64,000 nt of DNA from Stenopsyche tienmushanensis (GCA_008973525.1 WACJ01000529.1:1736001-1800000), one strand, 5' to 3'. Counted from the stretch's first letter, positions 1 through 12,425 are shown. The notes: generated from the letters alone by a model not told the origin. Program-made: numbers and translations.

Positions 1-400
1 AGATTTGTCTAGGAATGAATTACCTCAAAGATGCTTGGATGGCTATACCCAAAATGCTAATAAACGTTTTAACTCGACGGCTTGGCGACTGGCTCCAAAG
101 TACCTGCATTCTGGTATAAAAATATGTGAAATATTAACGTACATTGCTGTTGAAATATTTAATAACGACTACAGCTTCATTTTGAAGATAAAGAATACGT
201 TTAATATAATTATTAGCAACTACTGTAAAAGTCTTTGCTGAAAACACCGATGAAGCGCGAGTAACGAGGCATAACCGTACGCGTCTTTCTGATACAAAAG
301 CAGCTCGCATAACCCAAAAACAACAGCTACTCGAAGATAATTAACTTTTTAAGAGAGCTGAAGATCTATTATATGCATCTGGAATCACTACTAATCTATG
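1..400 (+). pseudogene. C-terminal fragment of a Mutator-like (MULE-type) transposase, decayed
   Basis: The frame is open from the window edge to a TGA at 239-241. It contains CLDGYTQNANKRFNS followed by WRLAPKYLHSG and an AVEIFNN segment. I recognise this, from memory of the family, as the C-terminal part of arthropod and cnidarian Mutator-like transposases (GYTQNxNExFN..W...PK signature). After a frame change the similarity resumes at about 243: a basic, charged stretch (DEARVTRHNRTRLSDTKAA), a further in-frame TAA near 342, then an acidic AEDLLYASGI motif that closes at about 399, as in these proteins. Two stops and one frameshift show that it is dead. The 5' part lies outside the window, so length and catalytic residues cannot be judged. 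The family assignment is recognition, not a database search. Confidence 0.65.
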
Positions 401-556
401 AGCTACAAAAATTGATAGTATTATCGTATTGAATCTTTAAACGAGATTATCTCGAAACTGCATCTTCAAAATATTTCGCCAGTTGTAGCTTAAGCATTTG
501 TTGATCGATCTGGCTGAAACTTTGGGATGTTTCTCACTATAATATTAAACATTTAA
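401..556 (+). other. Probable 3' non-coding tail of the MULE remnant
   Basis: AT-rich non-coding sequence with a few more complex phrases (for example the GAGATTATCTCGAAACTGC stretch). It follows the transposase fragment directly and may be its 3' untranslated and terminal region. No terminal inverted repeat can be confirmed because the left end is outside the window. Confidence 0.3.
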
Positions 557-660
557 AAATCCAGACAATTTAAATAAAGCTGGGTCGAGACGATCGATCA
601 TAAACATTAATACTTCCGATCTCCCAACTTTGTTGTTATGGTGATTTTTTTCTCTACAAT
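557..660 (+). repeat. Dispersed repeat family, copy A (CGAGACGATCGATC core)
   Basis: Shares an ordered series of blocks with the copies at 14414-14495, 15301-15385 and 27498-27575: ATCCAG, a spacer, CTGG, CGAGACGATCGATC, an AATAC/TCC block, GATCTCCCAA, then in A, C and D a TTG-TTAYGGT block before a T-run. All copies are in the same orientation. The inverted ATCCAG/CTGGGT pair flanking an A-rich spacer is better preserved in copy B. The element class is unknown. Confidence 0.7.
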
Positions 661-2640
661 TTAAACCGCATTCCAAGCTTTTATATAAGAGTCTAAAAAT
701 TAACTCACTATACACTTAGTATATTAATTCTACCAAAATCTGTACAAATCTAGAATTATATAGTATATTTCAATATTATTGTATACAAGACAAAATGGTT
801 GTTGTTTGGGGTACTTACTAATTAAGTATTATACATATTGGAAAACTGAAAGTCATATTTTTTGATCGCCTAATTTTTAAATTTAATGATTGATGAAGTT
901 TTAAGCCTTTTTAAAAATAATTACCATGTTTTCATGCAGATAAAACTCATTTAATAAGGTGATTAAGTCTCAAAATTTTGAAGTTCTAGTGATGCATTGT
1001 TGTAAAAAAATTATAGCATTGGTTACAATTGGGTATGAACTCGAACGTTTATAGTACAAAATTAGGATCTAAACCAATATAACAATACCTAATCCCTGAC
1101 CTGATTTATTTAATAATAAGAAGATACTCGGAAAAATATCAAAAATATATTACACACGAGTACTGATTTAACTAAATACGTAATGGAAAAACCTGTACAC
1201 GTTTGAAGCAAAACCGAATCTCACAGAGTTCTTGTTCCAATTACATGATTGCAACAAGTGCTTCGTTTCACTTCGGAGGAATAATTATAGACACATTCAA
1301 CAAAAGTTCTTCGTACGGAACATACTTGACACTCCTGATGGACTGACGGCGAACTTCACAATTTACCTAAATAACGCACTTCTACAAGAATAGTACCTAA
1401 ACTACACAATCAGATGTAAACATACTAACTTTTAATAGATAATCTCCATTCTATAATATTTTATTCTGATAACTTGCTATTAAAATAATCAAATAAAACA
1501 ATCGCTTAAAATTATACTAATTATAGCTATCAAACTGTTGACAACAGCGCTTTCATTTGTGATTAAACATTAGTTAACTAGATTGTTTACCAACCGTTGG
1601 AACCACTATGTTCTAGCGTATTAATAAAAACAAACATTCGCAATGAAATTCAAGCGTGATAGTCTGAATGTTTCATATTTGGATATTAAGTCCCAACTGG
1701 CTGCCATCATATGAGAGCTCAAACATCTAAATTTGAACAAAATGCCTGTGAATCACACCATTAGTTATTATAATGATGAGCTTTTAATTTGCAACAAATT
1801 GAAAAAGTAATCTTCAAAGTAATAAATGAAAATAAACTTTAAAGAGTAAAAGTTTTCAAATTAAAATATATTCACCATTTAGTAGCTGGTTTATAAATAA
1901 AACTATCATGATTGTTACAAAGAAAAGCTCAATCAAAATTTGAAGCAGCGAGTGGCTGCAAGAAAACTAGGACTTATTCAGATCAAAGTCGGAATATTTA
2001 GGATATTTTAATTATCCCTATGTTAACTGAAAATAACAGGGTTGATAGTTCAAAAACAAATTTTAAACAAGATCTGTTATTAAATATATGCTATCTTCAT
2101 AAAAGATATTTCTAGATAAAGAAAATTTCATGTAGAAATTTCCCATAACCTTCCACATATGGCCAAGTCAGTATAGGATTATTTTGTATAACTTTAATTA
2201 TGTTTGAATTAGTAATTCTACTCATAAGCAGTACTGTCCAACTTTGATAATCATCAAAATATTTCCGTTTCCCGCAATCAGGCTAAAACAGCATTTAATC
2301 CATACTTTATTTGATTAAAATTGCGATACTTAAAGTAGCTTTTAAGTAATAAATACATTATTTTTATCCATTATTTAACTCAATTGCTTCTGTTATGCGT
2401 CCGCTGTTGTTTCAATCGGGCTGTTAGCATTTATATACATTGAATCATTTAATTGTGTTAAACTATAAAACGTGTTTTCCCGGAACTCAACCTTCAATGA
2501 TGCTTCAGAAATAGTGCTTTGTTGTATCCATGGAGCGCTCGAACCAATTAAAACTTGATAAGTGGTTCTTTTTGACTGAGCCTTATACAAAATTATTCGT
2601 AATGGACTATGGAATATTTAATTAATATAAATTAGGCGTC
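661..2640. other. AT-rich non-coding DNA
   Basis: No supported gene. Most is low-complexity A/T sequence. A slightly richer stretch at about 1195-1390 has discontinuous open frames on both strands that look like old mobile-element coding, but I could not assign a family. Confidence 0.6.
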
Positions 2641-3165
2641 TTTTGAAGACGATTATTGTTCTTCGGTGGAAATTTTCTCCGATGAAGATGTCTGAAGTTT
2701 GATTGAATCGAGATTCGTAATTAAAGCAAAACGGGCGTGGCTTTTAAGCGAGCTTGCAATGCGGCGAAATTAAGTAGAATTAAAATTTAATGTAACCCGT
2801 TATATCGGACTTTCGACACATTTTCCGCAAACCGGAACCGGAACCTCGCGCATTATGTACGCTAAGCGTTTTCGTTTGCTCATGATGCCGTTCCAGGCAA
2901 CGGGTTAGCCATCTCGGCAAGTTTCAACTGTTTGCGGCAAACTTTTCAGATATTTTACGGCGAGTTGTGTTTGTCTCCCGAAGTTTGGATGCGGCTCGCG
3001 ATTTCGAACTTCGCTAGTATTTGTGCTTATCTCGTCTTGTTTGTCCTGGTTTCCCACTCACAAACCAGGACCAAGGATATGGCTCGTGGAGTTCACAGTC
3101 GAGGACTTAATAATCGTTTTGCTATATACGACGGTCGGCAATTTCGGATCGATTAAGTCATAAAG
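2641..3165. other. G+C-richer block, candidate conserved non-coding element
   Basis: Clearly richer and more complex than its flanks, with CpG-containing phrases such as ACGGCGAGTTGTG and TTTCCGCAAACCGG. A 74-codon frame at 2932-3156 resembles no protein I know. The block carries the 10-bp hairpin at 3043-3071. A regulatory role is only inference from composition. Confidence 0.4.
3043..3071. repeat. Perfect 10-bp inverted repeat (hairpin)
   Basis: GTCCTGGTTT at 3043-3052 is followed by a 9-nt loop and AAACCAGGAC at 3062-3071. It lies in the richer block 2641-3165. It is too short for a microRNA precursor; it could be a protein site or a structural element in RNA. Confidence 0.7.
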
Positions 3166-4460
3166 CCCAACTTATTATATGGGACTTAAATGTTGAGAAA
3201 CTCATAATTGGAGTTGCTATATTGCATTATATAACAAATTATCTATAGATTTATATTTAATCACTCTGAGTTTAATCCATCAGCAAGCTTTTGATGCAAT
3301 ATATTAGTTGTGCGGATATCACATGTTAATAATTTTATTCTGCACTTGTATTTACAATCGAGGTTCCCAGAAGTACTATCGTTATTTTAATAAATCGACT
3401 GATATTGAAGTTTTTAAGATTTACACGAATCATGTTTATGTGTTTTTAATTATATTAAGATAATAGTAACGGGTATTCAATCGCGGGTTTCTATCAGTCA
3501 ATCCGCGATTGTCATGAATTAATCGAAATAAAAATGCTTTCTTCCGAAATAATATTGATTTTCCCCGATGAATTGATAATGTAAACTGCAAGATTTGAAA
3601 ACGGTGAATTTATTTCCCAGAAGAATCTAGGTTTACACGTTCGCAAATGTTTACCCGCAAACAAGCCATATTTTTTTGCAATCAATCTCCAAAAAAGAAA
3701 CCCTAATATATACCACATCGGTCACGCACTTTGACATTTTTACTTCATTTACACGGAACGACATGTGCGTTCGCAAAACGACTCCAACATTTATATCCCT
3801 CAGAGAAGGTGATAAAAATAACTCGTAAATATATGTGCGGCTACATGTAATCAGAAAACGTCCACCACCCTCATAATCCTGCATTAAATTTCTTCATTTT
3901 TTACGATTTAATCATTCCCCGAGCGCAAAAACACAAATAAAACGAATGGTCACTGGTTCACAGTATCAAATTTCGGGTTCCTTTTTTTATGAAAATTTTT
4001 CACCTCCGCAAATACATTCATCTTACTAAATAGGCGAAAGCTTTCAAAGTCCAAGTTACCGAGAAAAATCAAAAACCCGTGCAAAGACATAAACGGAGAC
4101 TGTACTCTTGTATATGCCCTGAGGAAAGACGGAGCGTTATCGTGCCAGCGCTTCATACTTTGCCAAGAAATAAAGATTAATTAATGCACTTAACGGAAAA
4201 CTTTACAAGTATTGCAATTTTTCAGGAGAAAATGCTTCCTCTGCAAAGCCTCACGAAATAAATAGTTATTTATAATGTTGAAAGTATGTGAGATATATTT
4301 TTTCAATAATTACAAGGAAACTAGTGAAAACACATAGCATTCAATTTAATATATCTGCAGAATTGATGCACCTTTTTTGACAAGCCATTTTGACACTGTA
4401 AAAACGATAAAGCAAAAAAAAAACTATTTGGTGTTATTTAAAAATGTTCTAATAAATCAT
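3166..4460. other. Non-coding DNA with one short hairpin
   Basis: AT-rich with some mixed-composition stretches around 3500-3900 and 3950-4160. Overlapping short frames on the minus strand show no recognisable domain. The only clear structure is the inverted repeat at 3478-3511; there is also a 10-A run at 4414-4423. Confidence 0.6.
3478..3511. repeat. Perfect 9-bp inverted repeat CAATCGCGG/CCGCGATTG
   Basis: The arms at 3478-3486 and 3503-3511 flank a 16-nt loop. They stand out because they contain CGCG in an A/T-rich neighbourhood. Confidence 0.65.
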
Positions 4461-4935
4461 CATAGTGCAGGCACAAACAGTACACAGCAGAACTATGGGT
4501 CTCTTTAATATCCATTCACAAGAAGGGGCTACATCCATCTCGTCTGTATCATACATTCACCTCCTCATTCGCTCGATATTGAAGGTAACATTACCATTAC
4601 GTATTGACGAACGCTTTCGCGACCGTCTCGATAGAGAATGTGGGAGGTTTATAAAGACTGAGTAGTTTTCTTCGGGAGACAATGGAAAACTACTCTAGAC
4701 GACCTTTTTGACTCTACTGAAAAAGGCTTTCTGGAGTGCAGAGTCCAGTCCCTCCTTTCCTCGTTAGGGCATTATCGGACTAGGGTGAAGACATACGTGA
4801 CGCTCAAGCGCATCTCGGATTCGCTCCTACACCAACTGAGGGTGTCTCTCCGTCCACATGTAACTTACCCCCAGCGACTTCGAGACTGAGTACTTTCCTA
4901 TTTCAGGTCGACCCTCTCAGTTTACAGCGAACAAA
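4461..4935. other. G+C-richer block, candidate conserved non-coding element
   Basis: An island of mixed composition between AT-rich flanks, with many CG dinucleotides (ACGAACGCTTTCGCGACCG). A 66-codon plus-strand frame ends in it without recognisable domains. It contains the 10-bp hairpin at 4661-4694. Confidence 0.4.
4661..4694. repeat. Perfect 10-bp inverted repeat AGTAGTTTTC/GAAAACTACT
   Basis: The arms at 4661-4670 and 4685-4694 are separated by 14 nt. This would form a stable hairpin in single strands; function unknown. Confidence 0.7.
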
Positions 4936-5480
4936 ATTGTCAAACATTGCCTGATTTATGAGCCGTCAAAGTGAAATGACCCCTTAAAAAACTTAATTTT
5001 GAGACTTCTTGTTTATTAAACTCTATCCTATCCTGAACAAATAACCTGAGGTTTTACTTTTATTCGACATTTCGAGCATGTTAACTTGCCCATGATCATG
5101 AAATAACTGTCGTCTATCTATTTGTGAGTGTATATATTTATAAGCATAGACAGGCAAAACGATATTTGTTTTTCATATATGATAAGGCGATTTTGAATAC
5201 GTTTTAAACAAAAATAGATCTTGGCGTAAATATGGTGAAAATATAGGTACGTTTTCAAAAATCAATCACAAAAAAGTAAATGGTAAAAGAATAAGCCTAC
5301 GACAATTGGCCGGATAAAATTTCCCAAACGAAATACGATTTTAAAACACCACCAAACTCCTGTAATAAGCGTATAACTTAATTTCAAACAATTTTGACAT
5401 TAAACGACGGAAACATTAATAAAACTTTCAAACTCAAACAAAAAGTAAACTCCGGTATTTTGGTGTATTTTGTTGGATAC
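4936..5480. other. AT-rich non-coding DNA
   Basis: No gene, RNA or repeat structure that I can support. Confidence 0.6.
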
Positions 5481-5880
5481 CGTTGTCTAATTAACATCCC
5501 GCGATGGGATATTTCAAATAAGACCTTCCCCGAAAAGGCCAAGGAGTAGAAGACACGCAGAATAGGAAAGAGCCAAGAGTGGGGGCAAATACGAGGGTCT
5601 TTTTATAAAACTTTTCTCGGTTGATAGACAGGACGGCCTACCCGAAAAGTGGGCAAAAACTTTTCGCGAACAAAACAAGAGCGGAAGTAAGGACGGGAGA
5701 GTGGAAACGCACAGAAAATGTAAAGAAAGCGCGGGTTATTCCCAAACGAACCCGACGAGGGGGTAAACAGCTCTCGAAATGACTTCAGGTTATGTAATGA
5801 ATTATTTAAATTCGCAGACTCGGAGAGATTGTCGCGGATAAAATTGTGGAAAATCGACGCCACCAAGTGACTGCTTTGAC
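5481..5880. other. Purine-biased G+C-richer block
   Basis: Plus-strand purine-rich sequence (runs such as GGAGTAGAAGACACG and GGAAAGAGCCAAGAG). The minus strand holds an 87-codon frame at 5603-5866 that reads as low-complexity F/R/P and matches nothing I recognise. Probably non-coding. Confidence 0.4.
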
Positions 5881-6600
5881 TGTTTAAACTGTTCGAAATG
5901 GTCGAAAATAATTAAAAAAAGATAAATTACATCCATATTTTCTGATTATTAATACATATCACCAAAATATTGATTTATTGTTTCGATAAATTTCATACAA
6001 TGTTTCATCGTAGGTCTTAAACAATTTAATTGTGATGATATGATGATTTCCAAATATGCTGATAAGTTCTTAAGATCTAATATAACCTCAGAATAAATTA
6101 CAGCGTAACATATAATTCTAAAACATGGTATTTTTAAGAATGGCGTATCACTTCTCACAATCTCTGTATTATGATTTTACATACTTTGATCTTTAAATAT
6201 TATTAAAATTGAATCCCTAAATTAAATATATTTTGAATTCGATGTTTTTAATCATTACTTTATTTGAAGTACTATAAAAAACAATTAAATCTGAGTATAA
6301 TGAATGAATCAAATTAAATTAAACTAATGATTGTATAAAATAAATGGCGACTTCATACTGATTGTTGTTTTGGTTGAATTGAATATTAGACTTATTTGTT
6401 TAAATTCAATATGACTTGTTGAAATGCTCTACTCGAGTGCATTTTAAATTAGTTTTCAAGGTAAGAGCATGCTTTTTTCTTTAAAAAAAAATCGCTTGAA
6501 TTCTAGCCTAAATATAAAAAAAATCTATTTAGAGACATACTTTTTTTTACTTTTAAAGAATTATAGTAAAATATGTTTTGAAACTAGGGTATGTAAGATG
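5881..6600. other. AT-rich non-coding DNA
   Basis: Long A/T-dominated stretch with A and T runs near 6480-6550. No supported feature. Confidence 0.65.
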
Positions 6601-7345
6601 TGCTACATAATTTAAGAAGCGCCCCAGAGCACCGAGACCTTTCCAAGACTTTCCCAACTCAGATAACAATTTCAGATTAACGCTGTAATATTTTTTACGT
6701 CCAAATGAGAAACAGATTACGATGACATTTAGCGTTATATCACGGCGAACCTTTTTCCAGGCGACTCTGTACGTAAGTTCAAAACGAAAGATAAAACTCA
6801 GGACTTTCCCCGGTGATGAAAATTCAGTTAGAGTCGGAAGAATGTAGCCGGTTGTCAGAGCTCATGGTCTTGCTGGGGCGCAATGCTTTATGCTAACCGG
6901 AAAACTTCTCTGAAATTCTGCCAAAAAATTAATTCAGCCGCTATCGGCAAAGAAAACTAGAAAATATTTTCCGGCCCATGTGTGCATTCGTCAGGGAATT
7001 ATTCGAAATAAAAAACAAGATCAATAACGACAACAAATTCCGTCCTTGTTTTTGCCCTGTTACATTTTAGCAACTCCTTTCGATAATGATCGGAGGTCAC
7101 ACACTCGACCCGACGTGGAGGTCCCCACTTAGCTCATAATTAATCAGGCCTTTCGTATGACGTCGGCGATACAAAGTCACATCATCCATCATCCATCATC
7201 GTTCTTTGACGAAATTATTCCGCGATTACCGAAATATCCAGGCCGCAGGAAGCGAACGCAAACTATTAATTTTGTCACAGAAGGCCTGGATGGGGTCAAG
7301 CGTCACAACTTGCACGGAAAATTTAAGAGGGATGAAAGCTAAAAT
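6601..7345. other. G+C-richer block, candidate regulatory region
   Basis: Mixed-composition island. It holds a kappaB-like AGGACTTTCCCC near 6801, an AGGTCA nuclear-receptor half-site near 7093 and a short CATC/CATT-type repeat at 7180-7200. A 61-codon frame at 7157-7342 is unremarkable. Single motifs of this length occur by chance, so the regulatory reading is tentative. Confidence 0.35.
7180..7200 (+). repeat. Short (ATCATCC)n tandem repeat
   Basis: Three imperfect copies of a 7-bp ATCATCC unit, at about 7180-7200. A minor microsatellite. Confidence 0.7.
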
Positions 7346-8040
7346 AGAGCCTTATAAAGAAGGGAAAAAATAAGGGTGTGAGACTGAAAAGCAATCTGTA
7401 CATCATTTATTTACTCCTTAAAAAAGCAAAAATAATATTAAGCAAAAAAAAAAGACAAACACTCACACTGTAAAGAAGATTATATTGATATAAATGTTCA
7501 TGGCAATTCCATTCAATAATAAATATGTTTATTCATAGCTTAATACTAATTAATAAATTAATATTCGTTATATAAGAACATTTTCATCCTACGAACTTAT
7601 TAAGTGATGTTTTACATTATTTTGACATCAACCTACTACTTTGTATTTGCATTTTTATCTGCCAAATATATTAATAAAATTAAAATTAAAGTAAAATTTA
7701 AAGCATTAAATTAAGTTTTTCAGTATATTTACATGTATATGATAACAACCCACCCCCCTTCAATTTATTTTTTGAATTGATCGTTTTATATAAATCAATA
7801 AAATCGTTAATATAATCCAAATGATGTATTCAAACAAAATTACGTTGTTTTCAAGGTAATTAATTAATTAATTTGTAATAAGTTTTAAGGCCAATATTTT
7901 TAGATATCCAAGACTTGAGTACATATTTAATATAAGAATGGAATATTTTAGTACTTTCATTATCGGATTAAAATATTTATATTTGAAACAAGCTTCTTAA
8001 TAATATGTTTGAATTATTTTAGCAATTATAAGCTTAGTTA
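7346..8040. other. AT-rich non-coding DNA
   Basis: Poly-A/T tracts, no frames or structure worth noting. Confidence 0.65.
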
Positions 8041-8705
8041 CGCCGCTAAGAAGCTCGAATGCTGGCACCATACGCACTTCACATAAGAAACGATGAAGAC
8101 ACTATGAAGGTAATATTAAGTTCGACTATTGGTTCGAGTGACTAATTAAGATACAGAAATCTACAAGAAATCATATTTCAATTGAAAGCGCGTTTTAATT
8201 GTTTTTTTTTGTAATTAACAACGCTAACGAACGGTATATCATTCGTCATAATTGGATAAAGGACAGCACTTCATCATTGTGGGCCTTTATTCAGGGGCCC
8301 TCTCTAGAAAACCGCTACCAATCACTCGCCTTACCGTCCTGAGGCAACATGCAAATTCAATTGGAAACGCCGTTTTAAGTATGAAAACAAATGGAGATTT
8401 ACGACTTGGGTATTGCTTTTAGCGTTATTGTTGTTTGCTCATCTCCGGAGCGTCCAGCCTTCGTCCCAGGACGTCTGCTCTCCGTATGAATATTTATCGT
8501 CCGCCACCGGGAGACAGTTAATTTGATTACTAGGAAAAGCGGCCTTTTTTATTTTATTTTCGCCCGGAACAATGAAAAACAAGCCGCCCCTGGCGAAGAG
8601 GCGAGCAGCATTCGTAAATACGTTCAGATACGTCAAACCCAACCAGAAGGCTTTTACGGAATTTATCGCGCTACGAAAAGCTGAAAAACGAATCACCATC
8701 GATCG
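8041..8705. other. Mixed-composition block, richest at 8280-8700
   Basis: The part from 8280 is clearly richer in G+C (GGGCCTTTATTCAGGGGCCC with 5-bp inverted ends; a CGTCCGCCACCGGGAGAC stretch). The minus strand has an 86-codon frame without a domain. Candidate conserved non-coding element only. Confidence 0.35.
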
Positions 8706-11221
8706 GCTAATTGATAAATAGATTAAAGCAAGTTTTCTTGGAAATTAGTTTTTAAACTTAGAGCATCATAAAACTTTCAAAGCACCAAAGTTCATATAAA
8801 ATCATTTAATCTTAGAATGGAGCAAAACTGTGCTAAAACACTTATCGCTTAATATTAAATCAGTTAATAAAAACATTTATTGTTATATTTCATCATGTTA
8901 AGAGCCAATATCTAATATAATATAAAAATATAACTAATTTCACGATTAATACAATCATAGTCTTAATATAGTAAGCAGGCTGTCTTTTTTAAGGCTTGGA
9001 TTTTTTTCTGTCTTAAATTCAATTCTTAAATTATTTTTAAATGCATGTCACAAATTAAATGGCTTTAATTGTCAATTTATTATCCCAGTTTTGGTATTGT
9101 GATTTAGATTCAGGACAATTATGTGTTATGTGACTTAATTTGCAGTAATAATTAAGATATCAATTAAAATAATTAAAATATCACTACCAATTCATAATTC
9201 TTTGATTGTTAAAAATGCATATTTAAATAATACTATCATAACTTAACTACATATGAAAGTCAAATAGGAAACCATTACATGAAAAATAAGTTCTTTAGAA
9301 GGATTTTCTATGGAGATTTTCTACGTCTAATTGCGGACCTTAAAAAAAGGAAGACTTGTTAATTAGTATGAAACATGATTAATTAAAAGATGCAATATCT
9401 TTTATGATGCCTTGAATGATGAGAAAATTTAGGTGACATCATATTTATATATATATGGAATTTTTAAGATTTACGCGAGTCATATTTATAAGATTTTAAT
9501 CACTAAAAAAATTAGCAAAACGGATTTTTAATCGACTTTTTTGTAAGTTTTTAAAAGGCAAAATTATAGTTAAACTTTTAAAGACACTATAATTTTAGGT
9601 GAACACCATCATTAGAAATCACCTACTTTTGTATATTTATTAGTCTGAAATATTCACGCGATGTATGCGGGCGCAGCGTTTCATGTATAGAGAAAATTAT
9701 GGTTCTTGAGTTAACAAGGAGGTATGGCTTTAATCAAATTAACAGTTAAATTAACGAGGATCTATGGTCAAGCTTCACCTCGCAGAGAAATACCAAAGCT
9801 ATACTAAGACATCTATTAAACGCACATTGATATCTACAATTAGGTCAAGTAGTCTATTAGATAAGGTATTAATCAGTAAAATGATGTGATGGATGCAATA
9901 ACGACATTAATCTTGCTTTCAAATTTGATATGAGTATCAAATTATTTCAAAACATAAATAAATAAAAACTCATTGATTGAAACTATTGACAAATTCGTTT
10001 ATAATACCAAATGCAAAAAAGTAATTAATCACAAATCCGTAATTGCGTCAATGCTGAAAACGTAACGGTGGAAAAAAATCAAATTTAAATATGCATCCCT
10101 CGCAAATGCAAAACTAAAAAGAATAAATAGTTTTATAAATTGTTCCGTCACATATGGCGAATTTTTGCCTAATTGGAAAATAAAAATCCTTTTTCATATT
10201 GTTGCATTGGCACTGATGCAAAATACGTTTAAAATCAATTTTCCTCAAATGGCAGATATTAAAACGAGGGCAGAAAAAACAGTCCTTTCTTCATTACAGA
10301 GAGAATTGACTTTTAAATAATTCAACTCGCATACCGCACGTTTGTATCGCGATCGACGGGGAAAAGACCCTAACGAATATTTTTCTCCCTATGTTTTATC
10401 CGAGTGTTTTCCTCGAGAAAAAAACAGTTCGACGGATGAAACTCGCATATGTAAAATAAATCAATGGAATTCCGAAAATTCCTGGAGATTTTCCTCGTCG
10501 TACAATCAGCGTTCCATAAGCGAAGAACAGGAGAAAAAATCTGATATTCAATTCATCCATGGCATGAAAATATTATGGGGAAAAATTGAGAATTCTCATT
10601 TTTCATCTACATATAATGATATGCATTTTTTATAATTTTGAGCATGAATCGTATGCGATGCTCATTTATGAAGAAAGATATTAGCCTTGCTCAAGCATTT
10701 AGGTATATAATATTAAGAGGGACCGAAAAGAATTGTCAATTTCAGTTGCAAGTTTATATGAAACCCTGAGAAGTTTATAAGAACTGAAAGTACTCGAGGA
10801 AACATACAAAGTTTGAGTATTTCATTTTAAACAGGTTCTTAAAATATATTTTTGGAGTAATTTCACAATTTTAAACATAAAAAATGTTTTTAATAAGCTT
10901 CCAGTACAACAGCCAAAAATAAAACGTAATAACGATAGAAAGTTGCACCATCCGTCATACTCATTTAAAATAACTTTCCATGAGAAACAATATTTTGACT
11001 AACTAAAATCAAATATATATGAAGTATAAAGTATTTTACAAAAAGGCTCCAAATTATGTTTCAATATTTCTTGTTTTTGGGTAATATATAATATGTGAGC
11101 ATAATCGTAGTCACGAATGAATATTCATATCCAAAGTATCAATTTCATTTTAAATTTCGAGTTTGCAGCCTGAAACCCCTACAAAATAAATTACGACTTG
11201 ACACCATCAATAAAAAAATAT
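8706..11221. other. AT-rich non-coding DNA
   Basis: No gene. It holds an imperfect 18-bp direct repeat (GTTAACAAGGAGGTATGG at 9710-9727 and a 14/18 match at 9750-9767, 40-bp period). A 97-codon plus-strand frame at 10342-10635 is rich in S, R and charged residues and has no recognisable domain. Confidence 0.6.
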
Positions 11222-11237
11222 GAGTGGAAAGGGTTAA
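11222..11237 (-). mobile_element. Possible piggyBac-like terminal remnant (TTAA-CCCTTTCC)
   Basis: Read on the minus strand, TTAA is followed by CCCTTTCCACTC. The same 14-mer AACCCTTTCCACTC occurs on the plus strand at 38649-38662. TTAA targets with CCY-type ends are the rule in piggyBac-like elements. No partner end was found here. Confidence 0.3.
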
Positions 11238-12389
11238 AAAGATGATTAATAATTAAAAATGTATTAATAATTAAATGTGTTTAGTCCAAACACATATTTA
11301 TTACTTTATACATATAAATACATCTTTTAAATTTCATCTTTGTACATCTTAAAATCCCCAATATATAATACAATATGTAAAAATATCATAATAGTAAACA
11401 TGTAAAAATGAAACGCTTATGTATTCAAAAAATGGCATTCTTGTTAAAAAATGAGAGTGATATACTTAGAAACGGGAAGAAATATTCTCACTTTACGGCA
11501 AAGATCGGCGATTATATTTCACACCCTATGAATATAAAAACTACCCTTTTTGCGTAAAATGGCAAGTGCACGCTTTGAAATATGAAAGCTAACCTGGAAG
11601 AGACCCTTATCATAGAAAAACCAATCGTCCTTTGCCGTTATCGAATCAGAGCAAAACTACGTTTACAAAAAGGAGGATTCGTATACCTTTGTTGAGGCAC
11701 AAGTTTTGGAAGAGTGCTTTCGTACCCTGAGGGTATGAAATTCAATAAAAATTTAAAATTTTAAGTATACAGCACAGTTTTGCAATGCTAAAAATTAAGA
11801 ATGCAATGGATTTCGAGTGGCTGCAGAAAAGTTTTTAAATCCAGCTGACCAAGCCCATTTACACAATATTATGTATTCCCGTTGCGTTTCCGTACACGTC
11901 CGTGGTCCGTGCAAACCGAGTGAAACCCAAATAAAAATGGATTCTCCGAGGAGCAAAGAAAAAGAATAAGAACAAAAAAGGTCGATCCCCAATCGAGAGA
12001 GGAGCTTAATCGGGTTGAAAGTAAAGAAGGAAAGGAATGACTCCATGCGAAAATGACTGCATTACAGCGTTCGGCATCACCATATTGTGGGCAACGTAAT
12101 TGACTTCATTTAAAAGAAAAGCCAATAAAATTTACAAATAAAAAGGTTTTCTCTCTGTTATTTAAGGTTTCACTTAACCTAAATGATTTTAAACATTTGC
12201 CGCTCCTAATCGAAGCTTAATGCTCAAAATAACAAAAAGCTGGCAAGACTTCGTGCAAAAATCATATTATTAAAAGTTCAAAAGTGTATTGAGAAAAACA
12301 TTATAGAGTCATAGCCAAGAGTCTAAAAAATATTTATGTAGATTTTCGAATATATTTTGATATCTTTATTAATATTTCTCATATCTAAA
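11238..12389. other. Non-coding DNA with a small hairpin
   Basis: Mostly AT-rich, with a richer portion at 11460-12060. ATGTGTTT at 11275-11282 and AAACACAT at 11288-11295 form an 8-bp inverted repeat. An 83-codon minus-strand frame at 11795-12046 has no recognisable domain. Confidence 0.55.
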
Positions 12390-12425
12390 TCCTACAATTT
12401 GAACCAACTGGTTCAAATTGTAGGA
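12390..12425. repeat. 36-bp near-perfect palindrome (17-bp arms, 2-nt centre)
   Basis: TCCTACAATTTGAACCA at 12390-12406 is exactly mirrored, as reverse complement, at 12409-12425 around the dinucleotide AC. Outside the arms symmetry stops after one further alternating match. A 17-bp exact inverted match at zero distance is not expected by chance in 64 kb. Candidate origins are a template-switch (quasi-palindrome) mutation, a fold-back element remnant or a symmetric binding site. Confidence 0.95.

Noticed and set aside
1195..1390. Coding remnant of a specific transposon
   Set aside because: Broken frames on both strands look like old coding sequence, but I could not name a family without a search.
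6475..6550. A- and T-runs as retroposon tails
   Set aside because: Such runs are frequent across this AT-rich window and no element body adjoins them.
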